This document shows positions 30,688-40,567 of a stretch of DNA of 64,000 nt, piece by piece. A program made the position numbers and the translations under genes. Source of the stretch: Massilia sp. IC2-278 (GTDB lineage: Bacteria; Pseudomonadota; Gammaproteobacteria; Burkholderiales; Burkholderiaceae_D); assembly GCF_020708045.1 (NCBI RefSeq), contig NZ_JAJFES010000011.1, forward strand, positions 103,724 through 167,723, in the 5' to 3' direction. Positions within the stretch are counted from its first letter, which is position 1. The number at the start of each line of letters is the position of its first letter. Below the pieces are notes generated by a model. That model saw nothing but the letters and a program-made list of their open reading frames with translations, searched no databases and had not been told where the DNA came from.

Positions 30688-31656
30688 TTACTGTCCGGCG
30701 TCGGGCGAGAGCCTGGGGCGTTCGGCAAACAACCGGTCCGCGAGCGCCAGGATATCGTCGCGCATCGCCAGCTTCTCGATCCACGCGCGGGGAATGTCTC
30801 CCACGCCGTAGTAGGCGCCCGCCAGTTGCCCGCAGATGGCGGCCGTCGTATCGGCATCGTCGCCCAGGTTGGCCGCCCGCAGTACGGCATCCTTGAACGA
30901 GGCCGTATGCCAGAAGCACCAGAGCGCGGCCTCGAGCGACTGCACGCAATAGCCGCTGCCCTTGATCTGCCCGACCGGCTTATCGAGAAAATCGCGGCTG
31001 GCGATCGCCGCCACCCTGGCGCTCAAGGGTTCGGGATAGCCGACGGAGAGGATGGCTTCCTTCGAGCCGCCTTTCAAGGCCGCGCGCAGTTGCAGGCCGA
31101 AGAGGCGCGAGCATTCGATCGCCTCCTGCGCGCCGTGCGTCGTGCGCGTGCTTTCGCCGGCATGGCGGAATACCGCCATGTCATCCTCGGCGTAATACAT
31201 CGGCACCGGCGCCAGGCGCATCAAGGCGCCGTTGCCGGCGGAAGCCGCATCCGTCGATCCGGCAAACGGGTTGCGGTCGTCGAGATAGCGGCGCAGCGCC
31301 TGCGCCGTCGTGTTACCGATATCGAAGCACTCGCCGGTACTGCTCATGTAGCCCAAGTTGTACCAGTTGCAGTAGCGGTTCATCTGGTCGACCGGGTCGA
31401 ATCCCCGCACATGCAGAAGACTATGCGCAAGGCACAGGGCCATCGAGGTGTCGTCGGTCCATTCGCCCGGCTGCAGGTCGAACGGACCGCCGCCGACCAT
31501 GTCGGTCAATGGCGGGAAGCTGCCGCGCGGCTGGAATTCGACCGTGGTGCCGATGGCGTCGCCACAGGCGAGTCCGAGAAGGGCGCCACGGTAGCGGTCT
31601 TGAATGGTCGTCACTGCTGCTCCCGGTCGATACGGATGGTGGATGGGTTCGTGCAT
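30688..31656 (-). CDS. ADP-ribosylglycohydrolase (DraG family)
   Basis: 322 residues; removes ADP-ribose from proteins or small molecules. Metal-binding motifs are complete: 'GLACGDAIG', 'GEWTDDTSMAL', 'SAGNGALMRLAPV' and the C-terminal 'NLGDDADTTAAICGQLAGAYYG'. ATG 31656 has AGGA only three bases upstream; GTG 31614 has a better spaced GGGAG and would start right at the conserved core (308 residues), so the true start may be the latter. It lies between a CPBP protease gene and a membrane protein gene on the same strand. No ADP-ribosyltransferase is visible nearby. Confidence 0.93.
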   Translation of the reverse strand: MHEPIHHPYRPGAAVTTIQDRYRGALLGLACGDAIGTTVEFQPRGSFPPLTDMVGGGPFDLQPGEWTDDTSMALCLAHSLLHVRGFDPVDQMNRYCNWYNLGYMSSTGECFDIGNTTAQALRRYLDDRNPFAGSTDAASAGNGALMRLAPVPMYYAEDDMAVFRHAGESTRTTHGAQEAIECSRLFGLQLRAALKGGSKEAILSVGYPEPLSARVAAIASRDFLDKPVGQIKGSGYCVQSLEAALWCFWHTASFKDAVLRAANLGDDADTTAAICGQLAGAYYGVGDIPRAWIEKLAMRDDILALADRLFAERPRLSPDAGQ

Positions 31657-31678
31657 GCATCCTGCTCGATATCGCGGC

Positions 31679-32290
31679 TCAGGACAAGCCCAGGATATCG
31701 GCCAGGGTGTGCGCGACCACCGCGGGCCAGAGCCGGCGGGTGCGCCAGTACGCGGCTCCCAGCACGATCCCGAAAACGACGACGGACACCGCGCCCGCCG
31801 GTCCCTGGTACAGGTGGTACAGTAGGCGCACCAGCACGCTGAGTCCTACCGCAAACGAGGCCCCGGACGAGGCGAAGCCACGGACCAGGTAGCCGAGCAA
31901 GAAGGTTTCTTCGTACAGGCCGTTTAGTACGGAGACGGCGAGCACGACGATCAAGGTCGGCCTGGCGTTTGCCAGCATCTGGGCAACCGGTTCGACGGCG
32001 CCGGACCGTGACGGGAGCAGGGCGTCGACCACGGTACAGGCTGCGATTCCCGCGCCACACAGGAGCGCGCCTTCCAGGCAGCCGCGCCAGTCCGGCCTTG
32101 GCAGCAGTTCCCGCAACGCATAGCCGCGATAGCGCAGGTAGCCCAGGGCCAGCGCGCCGAGCACCAGCTCGGTCACGATCAGGCCGATCAGCGAGGTATC
32201 CGAAAACGGCGCGGCCGATACGGGAAATCCATCGACTACGGCCAGCACCGAAGCGAGCATGAACCAGCCGAAGCTGATCGCGATCAGCAT
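31679..32290 (-). CDS. CPBP family intramembrane metalloprotease
   Basis: About 203 residues with six hydrophobic segments. 'NGLYEETFLLGYLVRG' is the EExxx motif, with Leu where the canonical EExxxR has Arg; 'LVRLLYHLYQG' and 'WPAVVAHTLADILG' supply the second and third motif His residues (the latter as HxxxD). Members include Rce1-like proteases and bacteriocin self-immunity proteins. The start is uncertain: ATG 32290 begins the first helix, but the frame is open to 32434 with GTG 32335 and TTG 32434, none with a clear ribosome site. It is upstream of the ADP-ribosylglycohydrolase by 22 bases. Confidence 0.85.
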   Translation of the reverse strand: MLIAISFGWFMLASVLAVVDGFPVSAAPFSDTSLIGLIVTELVLGALALGYLRYRGYALRELLPRPDWRGCLEGALLCGAGIAACTVVDALLPSRSGAVEPVAQMLANARPTLIVVLAVSVLNGLYEETFLLGYLVRGFASSGASFAVGLSVLVRLLYHLYQGPAGAVSVVVFGIVLGAAYWRTRRLWPAVVAHTLADILGLS

Positions 32291-32458
32291 GGCCACTTCG
32301 CCATACGCGGGATGTTTGTCGGAAGCAAAAGCCACGTCGGCACGCGAAAAGAAAAGGGTGGGAAGGCGATGCCGCCGGCAACTGCCAGGCACGACGGCGC
32401 GATGACTGCTCAGTCTACGAGAATGCTTGCTCAAAAGGCAAGCAACTTGTCGCGCGCC

Positions 32459-34081
<1,623 letters not shown>

Positions 34082-34100
34082 GTTGCAATTCTACTGCAAC
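34082..34100 (-). promoter_or_regulatory. prpR -10 box inside an imperfect palindrome
   Basis: GTTGCA and TGCAAC arms (34082-34087, 34095-34100) flank a minus-strand TAGAAT (34093-34088) six bases from the prpR ATG. The overlap of palindrome and -10 box would suit autoregulation. Confidence 0.45.
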
Positions 34101-34112
34101 GATGTTGCGCGG

Positions 34113-34131
34113 ATGTTTCAAGGTGAAACAT
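34113..34131. promoter_or_regulatory. Candidate PrpR operator (perfect palindrome)
   Basis: ATGTTTCA, spacer AGG, TGAAACAT. A further TTGAAAC half-site lies at 34134. Located about 100 bases upstream of the sigma-54 promoter, a normal distance for an enhancer-type activator. Confidence 0.7.
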
Positions 34132-34226
34132 CGTTGAAACACGGTGGATATTGATGCAGGAGGCTACTCCACGCTAAACCCCTGAACTATCAGGCTTTTC
34201 GACAGCCCAAACCGTGTCAGCCGCGC

Positions 34227-34242
34227 TGGCACGTTCTTTGCA
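34227..34242 (+). promoter_or_regulatory. Sigma-54 promoter of the prp operon
   Basis: TGGCACGTTCTTTGCA contains GG (34228-34229) and GC (34240-34241) ten bases apart, the -24/-12 rule. Predicted start near 34253, 30 bases before prpB. Confidence 0.9.
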
Positions 34243-34282
34243 ATTGCCAAGGCATACATTCATCGAACCACCAGGAGACCCC

Positions 34283-35167
34283 ATGATCCAATCGCCAGGC
34301 GCACTGTTCCGTCGCGTCGTCCAGGAAGAATCGCCGCTGCAGGTTGTCGGCGCCATCAACGCCAACCACGCCCTGCTGGCCAAGCGCGCCGGCTTCAAGG
34401 CCATCTACCTGTCGGGTGGCGGCGTCGCAGCCGGTTCGCTCGGCCTGCCTGACCTGGGCATCTCGAACCTGGACGATGTGCTCACCGACGTGCGCCGCAT
34501 CACCGACGTCTGCGACCTGCCGCTGCTGGTCGACGTCGATACCGGCTTCGGTTCCTCGGCCTTTAACGTGGCGCGCACCGTGAAATCGATGATCAAGTTC
34601 GGCGCCGCCGCCATGCACATCGAAGACCAGGTCGGCGCCAAGCGCTGCGGTCACCGTCCGGGCAAGGAGATCGTGTCCAAGCAGGAGATGGTCGACCGCA
34701 TCAAGGCGGCAGTCGATGCCCGTACCGACGAGAACTTCGTGATCATGGCGCGCACCGATGCGCTGGCCGTGGAAGGCATCGACGCCGCCATCGACCGCGC
34801 CGTGGCCTGTGTCGAAGCCGGCGCCGACATGATCTTCCCGGAAGCGATGACCGACCTGGCCATGTACTCGCGTTTTGCGAAAGCCGTCGGCGTGCCGATC
34901 CTGGCCAACATCACCGAATTCGGCTCGACCCCGCTGTTCACCGTCGACGAGCTGAAGACCGCCGACGTCGGCATCGTCCTGTATCCGCTGTCCGCTTTCC
35001 GCGCCATGAACAAGGCCGCCGAAAACGTCTACACTGCGATTCGCCGCGACGGCAGCCAGCAGGCTGTGGTCGACACCATGCAGACCCGCGCCGAACTCTA
35101 CGAGCGCATCAACTATCACGACTTCGAACAGAAGCTCGACGCCCTGTTCGCAGCACAGAAAAAATAA
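34283..35167 (+). CDS. prpB: 2-methylisocitrate lyase
   Basis: 294 residues. Cleaves 2-methylisocitrate to pyruvate and succinate in the methylcitrate cycle. '[19 protein letters not shown]', '[10 protein letters not shown]' (Mg ligands) and the catalytic '[13 protein letters not shown]' loop with its Cys are the ICL/PEP mutase signatures of PrpB. AGGAG lies before ATG 34283. First gene of the sigma-54-driven operon; prpC follows after 24 bases. Confidence 0.97.
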   Translation: MIQSPGALFRRVVQEESPLQVVGAINANHALLAKRAGFKAIYLSGGGVAAGSLGLPDLGISNLDDVLTDVRRITDVCDLPLLVDVDTGFGSSAFNVARTVKSMIKFGAAAMHIEDQVGAKRCGHRPGKEIVSKQEMVDRIKAAVDARTDENFVIMARTDALAVEGIDAAIDRAVACVEAGADMIFPEAMTDLAMYSRFAKAVGVPILANITEFGSTPLFTVDELKTADVGIVLYPLSAFRAMNKAAENVYTAIRRDGSQQAVVDTMQTRAELYERINYHDFEQKLDALFAAQKK

Positions 35168-35191
35168 TCGAAACCCGAATTGGAGACCACC

Positions 35192-36346
35192 ATGAGCGAA
35201 CAACAAACCCCAAGCTTCAAGCCGAAGAAATCCGTGGCCCTGTCGGGCGTCGCTGCCGGTAACACCGCCCTGTGCTCGGTCGGCAAATCGGGCAACGATT
35301 TGCACTACCGCGGCTACGACATCCTGGACGTGGCCAACTCCTGCGAATTCGAAGAAATCGCCTACCTGCTGGTGCATGGCAAGCTGCCGACCGGCGCCGA
35401 ACTGCGCGGCTACAAGGCCAAGCTGAAAATGCTGCGCGGCCTGCCGCAAGCGGTGAAGCTGGCGCTGGAAGCCCTGCCGGCCGGCAGCCACCCGATGGAC
35501 GTGATGCGCACCGGCGTCTCGGCGCTGGGCTGCGCGCTGCCGGAAAAGGACGACCACAACGTCGCCGGCGCGCGCGACATCGCCGACCGCCTGATGGCCT
35601 CGTTCGGCTCGATGCTGCTGTACTGGTACCACTACAGCCATAACGGCAAGCGCATCGAAACCGAAACCGACGACGACTCGATCGGCGGCCACTTCCTGCA
35701 CCTGCTGCACGGTCATAAGCCGTCGGACGAATGGGTGCGCGCAATGCACACCTCGCTCATCCTGTACGCCGAACACGAGTTCAACGCTTCGACCTTTACC
35801 GCACGCGTGATCGCCGGGACCGGTTCCGACATGCACTCGGCGATTACCGGCGCCATCGGCGCGCTGCGCGGACCGAAGCACGGCGGCGCCAACGAAGTCG
35901 CGCTCGACATCCAGAAGCGCTACGAAAACGCCGACGAAGCCGAGGCCGACATCCGCAACCGCGTGGCCAATAAAGAGGTCGTGATCGGCTTCGGCCACCC
36001 GGTGTACACCATCAGCGACCCGCGCAACGTGGTCATCAAGGAAGTCGCGCGCACGCTGTCGCAGTCCGCCGGCTCGATGAAGATGTTCGACATCGCCGAG
36101 CGCCTGGAATCGGTGATGTGGGAAGTGAAGAAGATGTTCCCGAACCTCGACTGGTTCTCGGCCGTGTCGTACCACATGATGGGCGTGCCGACCGCGATGT
36201 TCACGCCGCTGTTCGTCATCTCGCGCACCTCGGGCTGGGCTGCCCACATCATCGAGCAGCGCATCGACAACAAGATCATCCGCCCGAGCGCGAACTATGT
36301 CGGTCCGGAAGACCTCCAATTCGTACCGATCGCCGACCGTAAATAA
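35192..36346 (+). CDS. prpC: 2-methylcitrate synthase
   Basis: 384 residues of the citrate synthase family, condensing propionyl-CoA and oxaloacetate. '[25 protein letters not shown]' is the PrpC N-terminus; catalytic His residues sit in '[12 protein letters not shown]' and '[13 protein letters not shown]', with an Asp in '[17 protein letters not shown]'. The short (~380-residue) form and the operon distinguish it from GltA. GGAG precedes ATG 35192. Confidence 0.96.
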   Translation: MSEQQTPSFKPKKSVALSGVAAGNTALCSVGKSGNDLHYRGYDILDVANSCEFEEIAYLLVHGKLPTGAELRGYKAKLKMLRGLPQAVKLALEALPAGSHPMDVMRTGVSALGCALPEKDDHNVAGARDIADRLMASFGSMLLYWYHYSHNGKRIETETDDDSIGGHFLHLLHGHKPSDEWVRAMHTSLILYAEHEFNASTFTARVIAGTGSDMHSAITGAIGALRGPKHGGANEVALDIQKRYENADEAEADIRNRVANKEVVIGFGHPVYTISDPRNVVIKEVARTLSQSAGSMKMFDIAERLESVMWEVKKMFPNLDWFSAVSYHMMGVPTAMFTPLFVISRTSGWAAHIIEQRIDNKIIRPSANYVGPEDLQFVPIADRK

Positions 36347-36373
36347 CGCATTGCCTGGATACCGAGCTTCACC

Positions 36374-38974
36374 ATGAACAACGCATACCGCAAACCCCTG
36401 CACGGCACCAATCTGCATTACTTCGATGCGCGCGCAGCCGTCGACGAGATCGAAGCCGGCGCCTGGGACAAGCTGCCCTACACCTCGCGTGTGCTGGCCG
36501 AAAACCTGGTGCGCCGCTGCGAGCCCGTGTCGCTGGTGCCATCGCTGAAACAACTCATCGAGCGCAAACGCGACCTCGACTTCCCCTGGTTCCCGGCGCG
36601 CGTGGTCTGCCACGACATCCTGGGCCAGACCGCCCTGGTCGACCTGGCCGGCCTGCGCGACGCCATCGCGCTCGAAGGCGGCAACCCGGCCCTGGTGAAC
36701 CCGGTGGTGCCGACCCAGCTGGTGGTCGACCACTCGCTGGCGGTGGAGTGCGGCGGCTTCGACCCCGACGCATTCGCCAAGAACCGCGCCATCGAGGATC
36801 GCCGCAACGAAGACCGTTTCCACTTCATCGACTGGACCAAGAAGGCCTTCCAGAACGTGGACGTGATCCCGCCGGGGAACGGCATCCTGCACCAGATTAA
36901 TTTGGAGCGCATGTCGCCGGTCATCCAGACCAAGGATGGCGTGGCCTTCCCGGATACGCTGGTCGGCACCGACTCGCACACCCCGATGGTCGACGCGCTC
37001 GGCGTGATCGCTATCGGCGTGGGCGGCCTGGAAGCCGAGAGCGTGATGCTGGGCCGCGCGTCCTACATGCGCCTGCCGGACATCGTCGGCGTCGAGCTGA
37101 CGGGCAAGCCGCAGCCGGGCATCACCGCTACCGACGTGGTGCTGGCGCTGACCGAGTTCCTGCGCGCCTTGAAAGTGGTGTCCACCTACCTCGAGTTCTA
37201 CGGCGAAGGCGCGGCCAAGCTGACCCTGGGCGACCGCGCGACGATCTCGAACATGGCGCCGGAATTCGGGGCGACTGCCGCGATGTTCTACATCGACGAG
37301 CAGACCATCAAGTACCTGAAGCTCACCGGCCGCGAAGACGAGACCGTCAAGCTGGTCGAGCTGTACGCGAAGGAAACCGGCCTGTGGGCCGACGCGCTGG
37401 TCACCGCCGAATACGAGCGCGTGCTGCGTTTCGATCTGTCGATGGTCGTGCGCAACATTGCCGGCCCGTCGAACCCGCACAAGCGCGTGCCGACCTCGGA
37501 ACTGGCGGCGCGCGGCATCGCCGGCGTGGTCGAGAATGAACCAGGCCGTATGCCGGATGGCGCCGTCATCATCGCGGCCATCACCAGCTGCACCAACACG
37601 AACAATCCGCGTAACATGATTGCGGCTGGTCTCTTGGCCCGTAACGCGAATGCGCGCGGCCTGCTGCGCAAGCCTTGGGTCAAGTCCTCGCTGGCGCCGG
37701 GCTCGAAAGCGGTCTCGTTGTATCTCGAAGAAGCGGGCCTGATGCCCGAACTGGAAAAGCTGGGCTTCGGCGTGGTGGCCTTTGCCTGCACCACCTGTAA
37801 CGGCATGAGCGGCGCGCTTGATCCGGTCATCCAGCAGGAGATCGTCGAGCGCGACCTGTACGCCACCGCCGTGTTGTCGGGCAACCGCAATTTCGACGGC
37901 CGTATCCACCCGTACGCGAAGCAGGCCTTCCTGGCCTCACCTCCGCTGGTGATCGCCTACGCGATTGCCGGCACGATCCGCTTCGATATCGAGAAGGACG
38001 TGCTGGGCATCGACAGCAATGGCCAGCCGGTGAAACTGGCCGACATCTGGCCGAGCGACGCCGAAATCGACGCCGCGATCGAACAGAGCGTGAAGCCCGA
38101 GCAGTTCCGCAAGGTCTACACGCCGATGTTCGCACGCGTGGCCGACGATGGCGAAGCCGTGTCGCCGCTGTACGACTGGCGCGAGATGAGCACCTACATC
38201 CGCCGTCCGCCGTACTGGGAAGGCGCGCTGGCCGGTGTTCGTTCGCTCACCGGCATGCGTCCGCTGGCGCTCCTGGGCGACAACATCACCACCGACCACC
38301 TGTCGCCGTCGAACGCGATCATGGGCGACAGCGCGGCCGGCGAATACCTGTTCAAGATGGGCTTGCCGGAAGAGGACTTCAACTCCTACGCCACCCACCG
38401 CGGCGACCACCTCACGGCCCAGCGCGCGACGTTTGCGAACCCGACCTTGAAGAACGAGATGGTGCGCAATGCGGACGGTTCTGTCCGTGCCGGTTCCCTG
38501 GCGCGCATCGAGCCGGAAGGGCAGGTCACGCGCATGTGGGAAGCCATCGAGACCTACATGGAGCGCAAGCAGCCGCTGATCGTGGTGGCCGGCGCCGACT
38601 ACGGCCAGGGCTCGTCGCGCGACTGGGCGGCCAAGGGCGTGCGCCTGGCGGGCGTGGAAGCGATCGTGGCCGAGGGCTTCGAGCGTATCCACCGCACCAA
38701 CCTGGTAGGCATGGGCGTGCTGCCGCTGGAGTTCCTGCCGGGCGTGAACCGCTTGACGCTGGGGCTGGACGGGACCGAGACCTATGACGTGGTCGGCGAG
38801 CGGACGCCGCGTGCGCAGTTGACGCTGGTGGTCAATCGCCGCAACGGCGAGCGCGTCGAGGTGCCGGTCACCTGTCGTCTCGATACGGCGGAAGAGGTGT
38901 CGATCTACGAGGCGGGTGGGGTGCTGCAGCGGTTTGCGCAGGACTTCCTGGCGTCGTCGAAGGTCGCGGCATAG
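36374..38974 (+). CDS. acnD: 2-methylcitrate dehydratase, Fe/S-dependent (AcnD)
   Basis: 866-residue aconitase family enzyme converting 2-methylcitrate to a 2-methylaconitate isomer. 'VGTDSHTPMVDALGV' and the [4Fe-4S] cysteines in 'ITSCTNTNNP' and 'ACTTCNGMSG' are intact; the C-terminal swivel domain has 'GADYGQGSSRDWAAKG'. Operon context with prpBC and prpF makes AcnD, not AcnA, the call. It uses PrpF to complete the reaction, in place of the PrpD dehydratase, which is absent here. The prpF gene follows 247 bases later, after a REP pair. Confidence 0.95.
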   Translation: MNNAYRKPLHGTNLHYFDARAAVDEIEAGAWDKLPYTSRVLAENLVRRCEPVSLVPSLKQLIERKRDLDFPWFPARVVCHDILGQTALVDLAGLRDAIALEGGNPALVNPVVPTQLVVDHSLAVECGGFDPDAFAKNRAIEDRRNEDRFHFIDWTKKAFQNVDVIPPGNGILHQINLERMSPVIQTKDGVAFPDTLVGTDSHTPMVDALGVIAIGVGGLEAESVMLGRASYMRLPDIVGVELTGKPQPGITATDVVLALTEFLRALKVVSTYLEFYGEGAAKLTLGDRATISNMAPEFGATAAMFYIDEQTIKYLKLTGREDETVKLVELYAKETGLWADALVTAEYERVLRFDLSMVVRNIAGPSNPHKRVPTSELAARGIAGVVENEPGRMPDGAVIIAAITSCTNTNNPRNMIAAGLLARNANARGLLRKPWVKSSLAPGSKAVSLYLEEAGLMPELEKLGFGVVAFACTTCNGMSGALDPVIQQEIVERDLYATAVLSGNRNFDGRIHPYAKQAFLASPPLVIAYAIAGTIRFDIEKDVLGIDSNGQPVKLADIWPSDAEIDAAIEQSVKPEQFRKVYTPMFARVADDGEAVSPLYDWREMSTYIRRPPYWEGALAGVRSLTGMRPLALLGDNITTDHLSPSNAIMGDSAAGEYLFKMGLPEEDFNSYATHRGDHLTAQRATFANPTLKNEMVRNADGSVRAGSLARIEPEGQVTRMWEAIETYMERKQPLIVVAGADYGQGSSRDWAAKGVRLAGVEAIVAEGFERIHRTNLVGMGVLPLEFLPGVNRLTLGLDGTETYDVVGERTPRAQLTLVVNRRNGERVEVPVTCRLDTAEEVSIYEAGGVLQRFAQDFLASSKVAA

Positions 38975-39030
38975 GTTGACGTTATCGGGCGATGCGTCAC
39001 CGTTGCGGGTGCAAGGTAACGCACGTAACC

Positions 39031-39056
39031 GCGTGGGCACGGAGTGCCCACCGTAC
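39031..39056 (-). repeat. REP-like palindrome (reverse), slightly decayed
   Basis: GCGTGGGCAC, GGA, GTGCCCACC then GTAC instead of CTAC. The preceding GCACGTAACC matches the flank of 15371. Confidence 0.8.
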
Positions 39057-39100
39057 GGGATGCGTCTCGACTGCGATTGAAAACTTGGTTTGCTTCGACC

Positions 39101-39152
39101 GTAAGGTGGGCACTTTGTAGTGCTGGCATTTAGCCAGCCCTACTGCCCACGC
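39101..39152 (+). repeat. REP-like palindrome (forward) carrying a nested 27-nt hairpin
   Basis: Head GTAA, foot GGTGGGCAC, then TTT and an inserted hairpin with arms GTAGTGCTGGC (39117-39127) and GCCAGCCCTAC (39133-39143; one mismatch) and loop ATTTA, then TGCCCACGC. Located between acnD and prpF inside the operon. Confidence 0.75.
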
Positions 39153-39221
39153 AGTACGCACTCCACACCCGGACACGTACGGCGAAACATCGCCCGCACA
39201 CTACACTGGATCAACGAACAC

Positions 39222-40412
39222 ATGGCACACCAACCCCAAATCAAAATCCCCGCCACCTACATGCGCGGCGGCACCAGCAAGGGCGTCTTCTTCCGCCTCG
39301 ACGACCTGCCGGAAGCGGCGCGCGTTCCCGGCCCGGCCCGCGACAAACTCCTGCTGCGCGTGATCGGCAGCCCCGACCCCTACGGCAAGCAGATCGACGG
39401 CATGGGCGGCGCCACCTCCAGCACCAGCAAATCCGTCATCGTCGCCAAGAGCACGCGCGAAGACCACGACGTTGACTACCTCTTCGGTCAGGTATCGATC
39501 GACAAGGCCTTCGTCGACTGGTCCGGCAACTGCGGCAACCTGTCCTCGGCCGTCGGCTCGTTCGCCATTAGCGCCGGCCTGGTCGACAAAGAACGCGTGC
39601 CCGAGAACGGCATGGCCACGGTCCGCATCTGGCAAGCCAACATCGGCAAGACCATCATCGCCCACGTGCCAATCACGAACGGCGAAGTCCAGGAGACCGG
39701 CGACTTCGAACTCGATGGCGTGACCTTCCCGGCCGCCGAAGTCCAGCTCGAATTCATGGACCCGGCCGCCGACGAGGAAGGCGCCGGCGGCTCGATGTTC
39801 CCGACCGGCCAGCTGGTCGACGACCTGGAAGTCCCGGGTGTCGGCACCCTGAAGGTCACGATGATCAACGCCGGCATCCCGACCATCTTCCTGAACGCGG
39901 CCGACATCGGCTACACGGGCGCCGAACTGCAGGACGCGATCAACGGCGACCCGAAGGCGCTGGTGCTGTTCGAAACCATCCGTGCCTGCGGCGCCGTGCG
40001 CATGGGCCTGATCAAGCATGCCGACGAAGCCGTGGGCCGCCAGCACACGCCGAAGGTCGCCTTTGTCGCGCCGCCGCTCAACTACACCGCCTCCAGCGGC
40101 AAGGAAGTAAAGGCCGGCGACATCGACCTGGTCGTGCGCGCGCTCTCGATGGGCAAACTCCACCACGCGATGATGGGCACGGCGGCAGTGGCCATTGGCA
40201 CCGCGGCGGCGGTCCCGGGCACGCTGGTCAACCTGGCCGCCGGCGGCGGCAAGCCGAGCGCGGTGCGCTTCGGCCACCCGTCGGGCACGCTGCGCGTGGG
40301 CGCCGAGGCGGTGGAGGCGAATGGTGAATGGAGCGTGACCAAGGCGGTGATGAGCCGTAGCGCGCGCGTGCTGATGGAAGGCTGGGTGCGGGTGCCGGGC
40401 GACACCTTCTGA
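39222..40412 (+). CDS. prpF: 2-methylaconitate cis-trans isomerase PrpF
   Basis: 396 residues of the PrpF family (diaminopimelate-epimerase fold), the partner required by AcnD. 'IPATYMRGGTSKGVFFRLDDLP' at the N-terminus, 'GSPDPYGKQIDGMGGATSSTSK' and 'DWSGNCGNLSSAVGSFA' (active-site Cys and Lys region) are diagnostic. I start at ATG 39222; the frame is open to 39120 but that part lies in the REP insertion. A weak GGATCAACGA precedes it. It ends the prp operon with a strong terminator. Confidence 0.95.
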   Translation: MAHQPQIKIPATYMRGGTSKGVFFRLDDLPEAARVPGPARDKLLLRVIGSPDPYGKQIDGMGGATSSTSKSVIVAKSTREDHDVDYLFGQVSIDKAFVDWSGNCGNLSSAVGSFAISAGLVDKERVPENGMATVRIWQANIGKTIIAHVPITNGEVQETGDFELDGVTFPAAEVQLEFMDPAADEEGAGGSMFPTGQLVDDLEVPGVGTLKVTMINAGIPTIFLNAADIGYTGAELQDAINGDPKALVLFETIRACGAVRMGLIKHADEAVGRQHTPKVAFVAPPLNYTASSGKEVKAGDIDLVVRALSMGKLHHAMMGTAAVAIGTAAAVPGTLVNLAAGGGKPSAVRFGHPSGTLRVGAEAVEANGEWSVTKAVMSRSARVLMEGWVRVPGDTF

Positions 40413-40432
40413 ACAGGCAAGGCATCGGCAAG

Positions 40433-40472
40433 CGGGCGGGTGGCGTCAATACGACGCCACCCGCCCGTTTTT
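40433..40472 (+). terminator. Rho-independent terminator of the prp operon
   Basis: Perfect 15-bp stem CGGGCGGGTGGCGTC / GACGCCACCCGCCCG, 5-nt loop AATAC, then TTTTT. Confidence 0.95.
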
Positions 40473-40567
40473 GCTTCTAATATTTCCTTTGTGCTAGTAG
40501 TTTTTCTCGAACGTGGTTTATCATCTGGCAACGAAAAGCGGCCCGGATTCAGAGGCTGCAGTCTGGG

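Noticed and set aside
34217..37909. 1230-residue open frame antisense to prpB-prpC-acnD
   Set aside because: It mirrors three well-identified genes, is rich in His/Val/Arg as expected of the antisense of high-GC codons, and has no recognisable domain or ribosome site.
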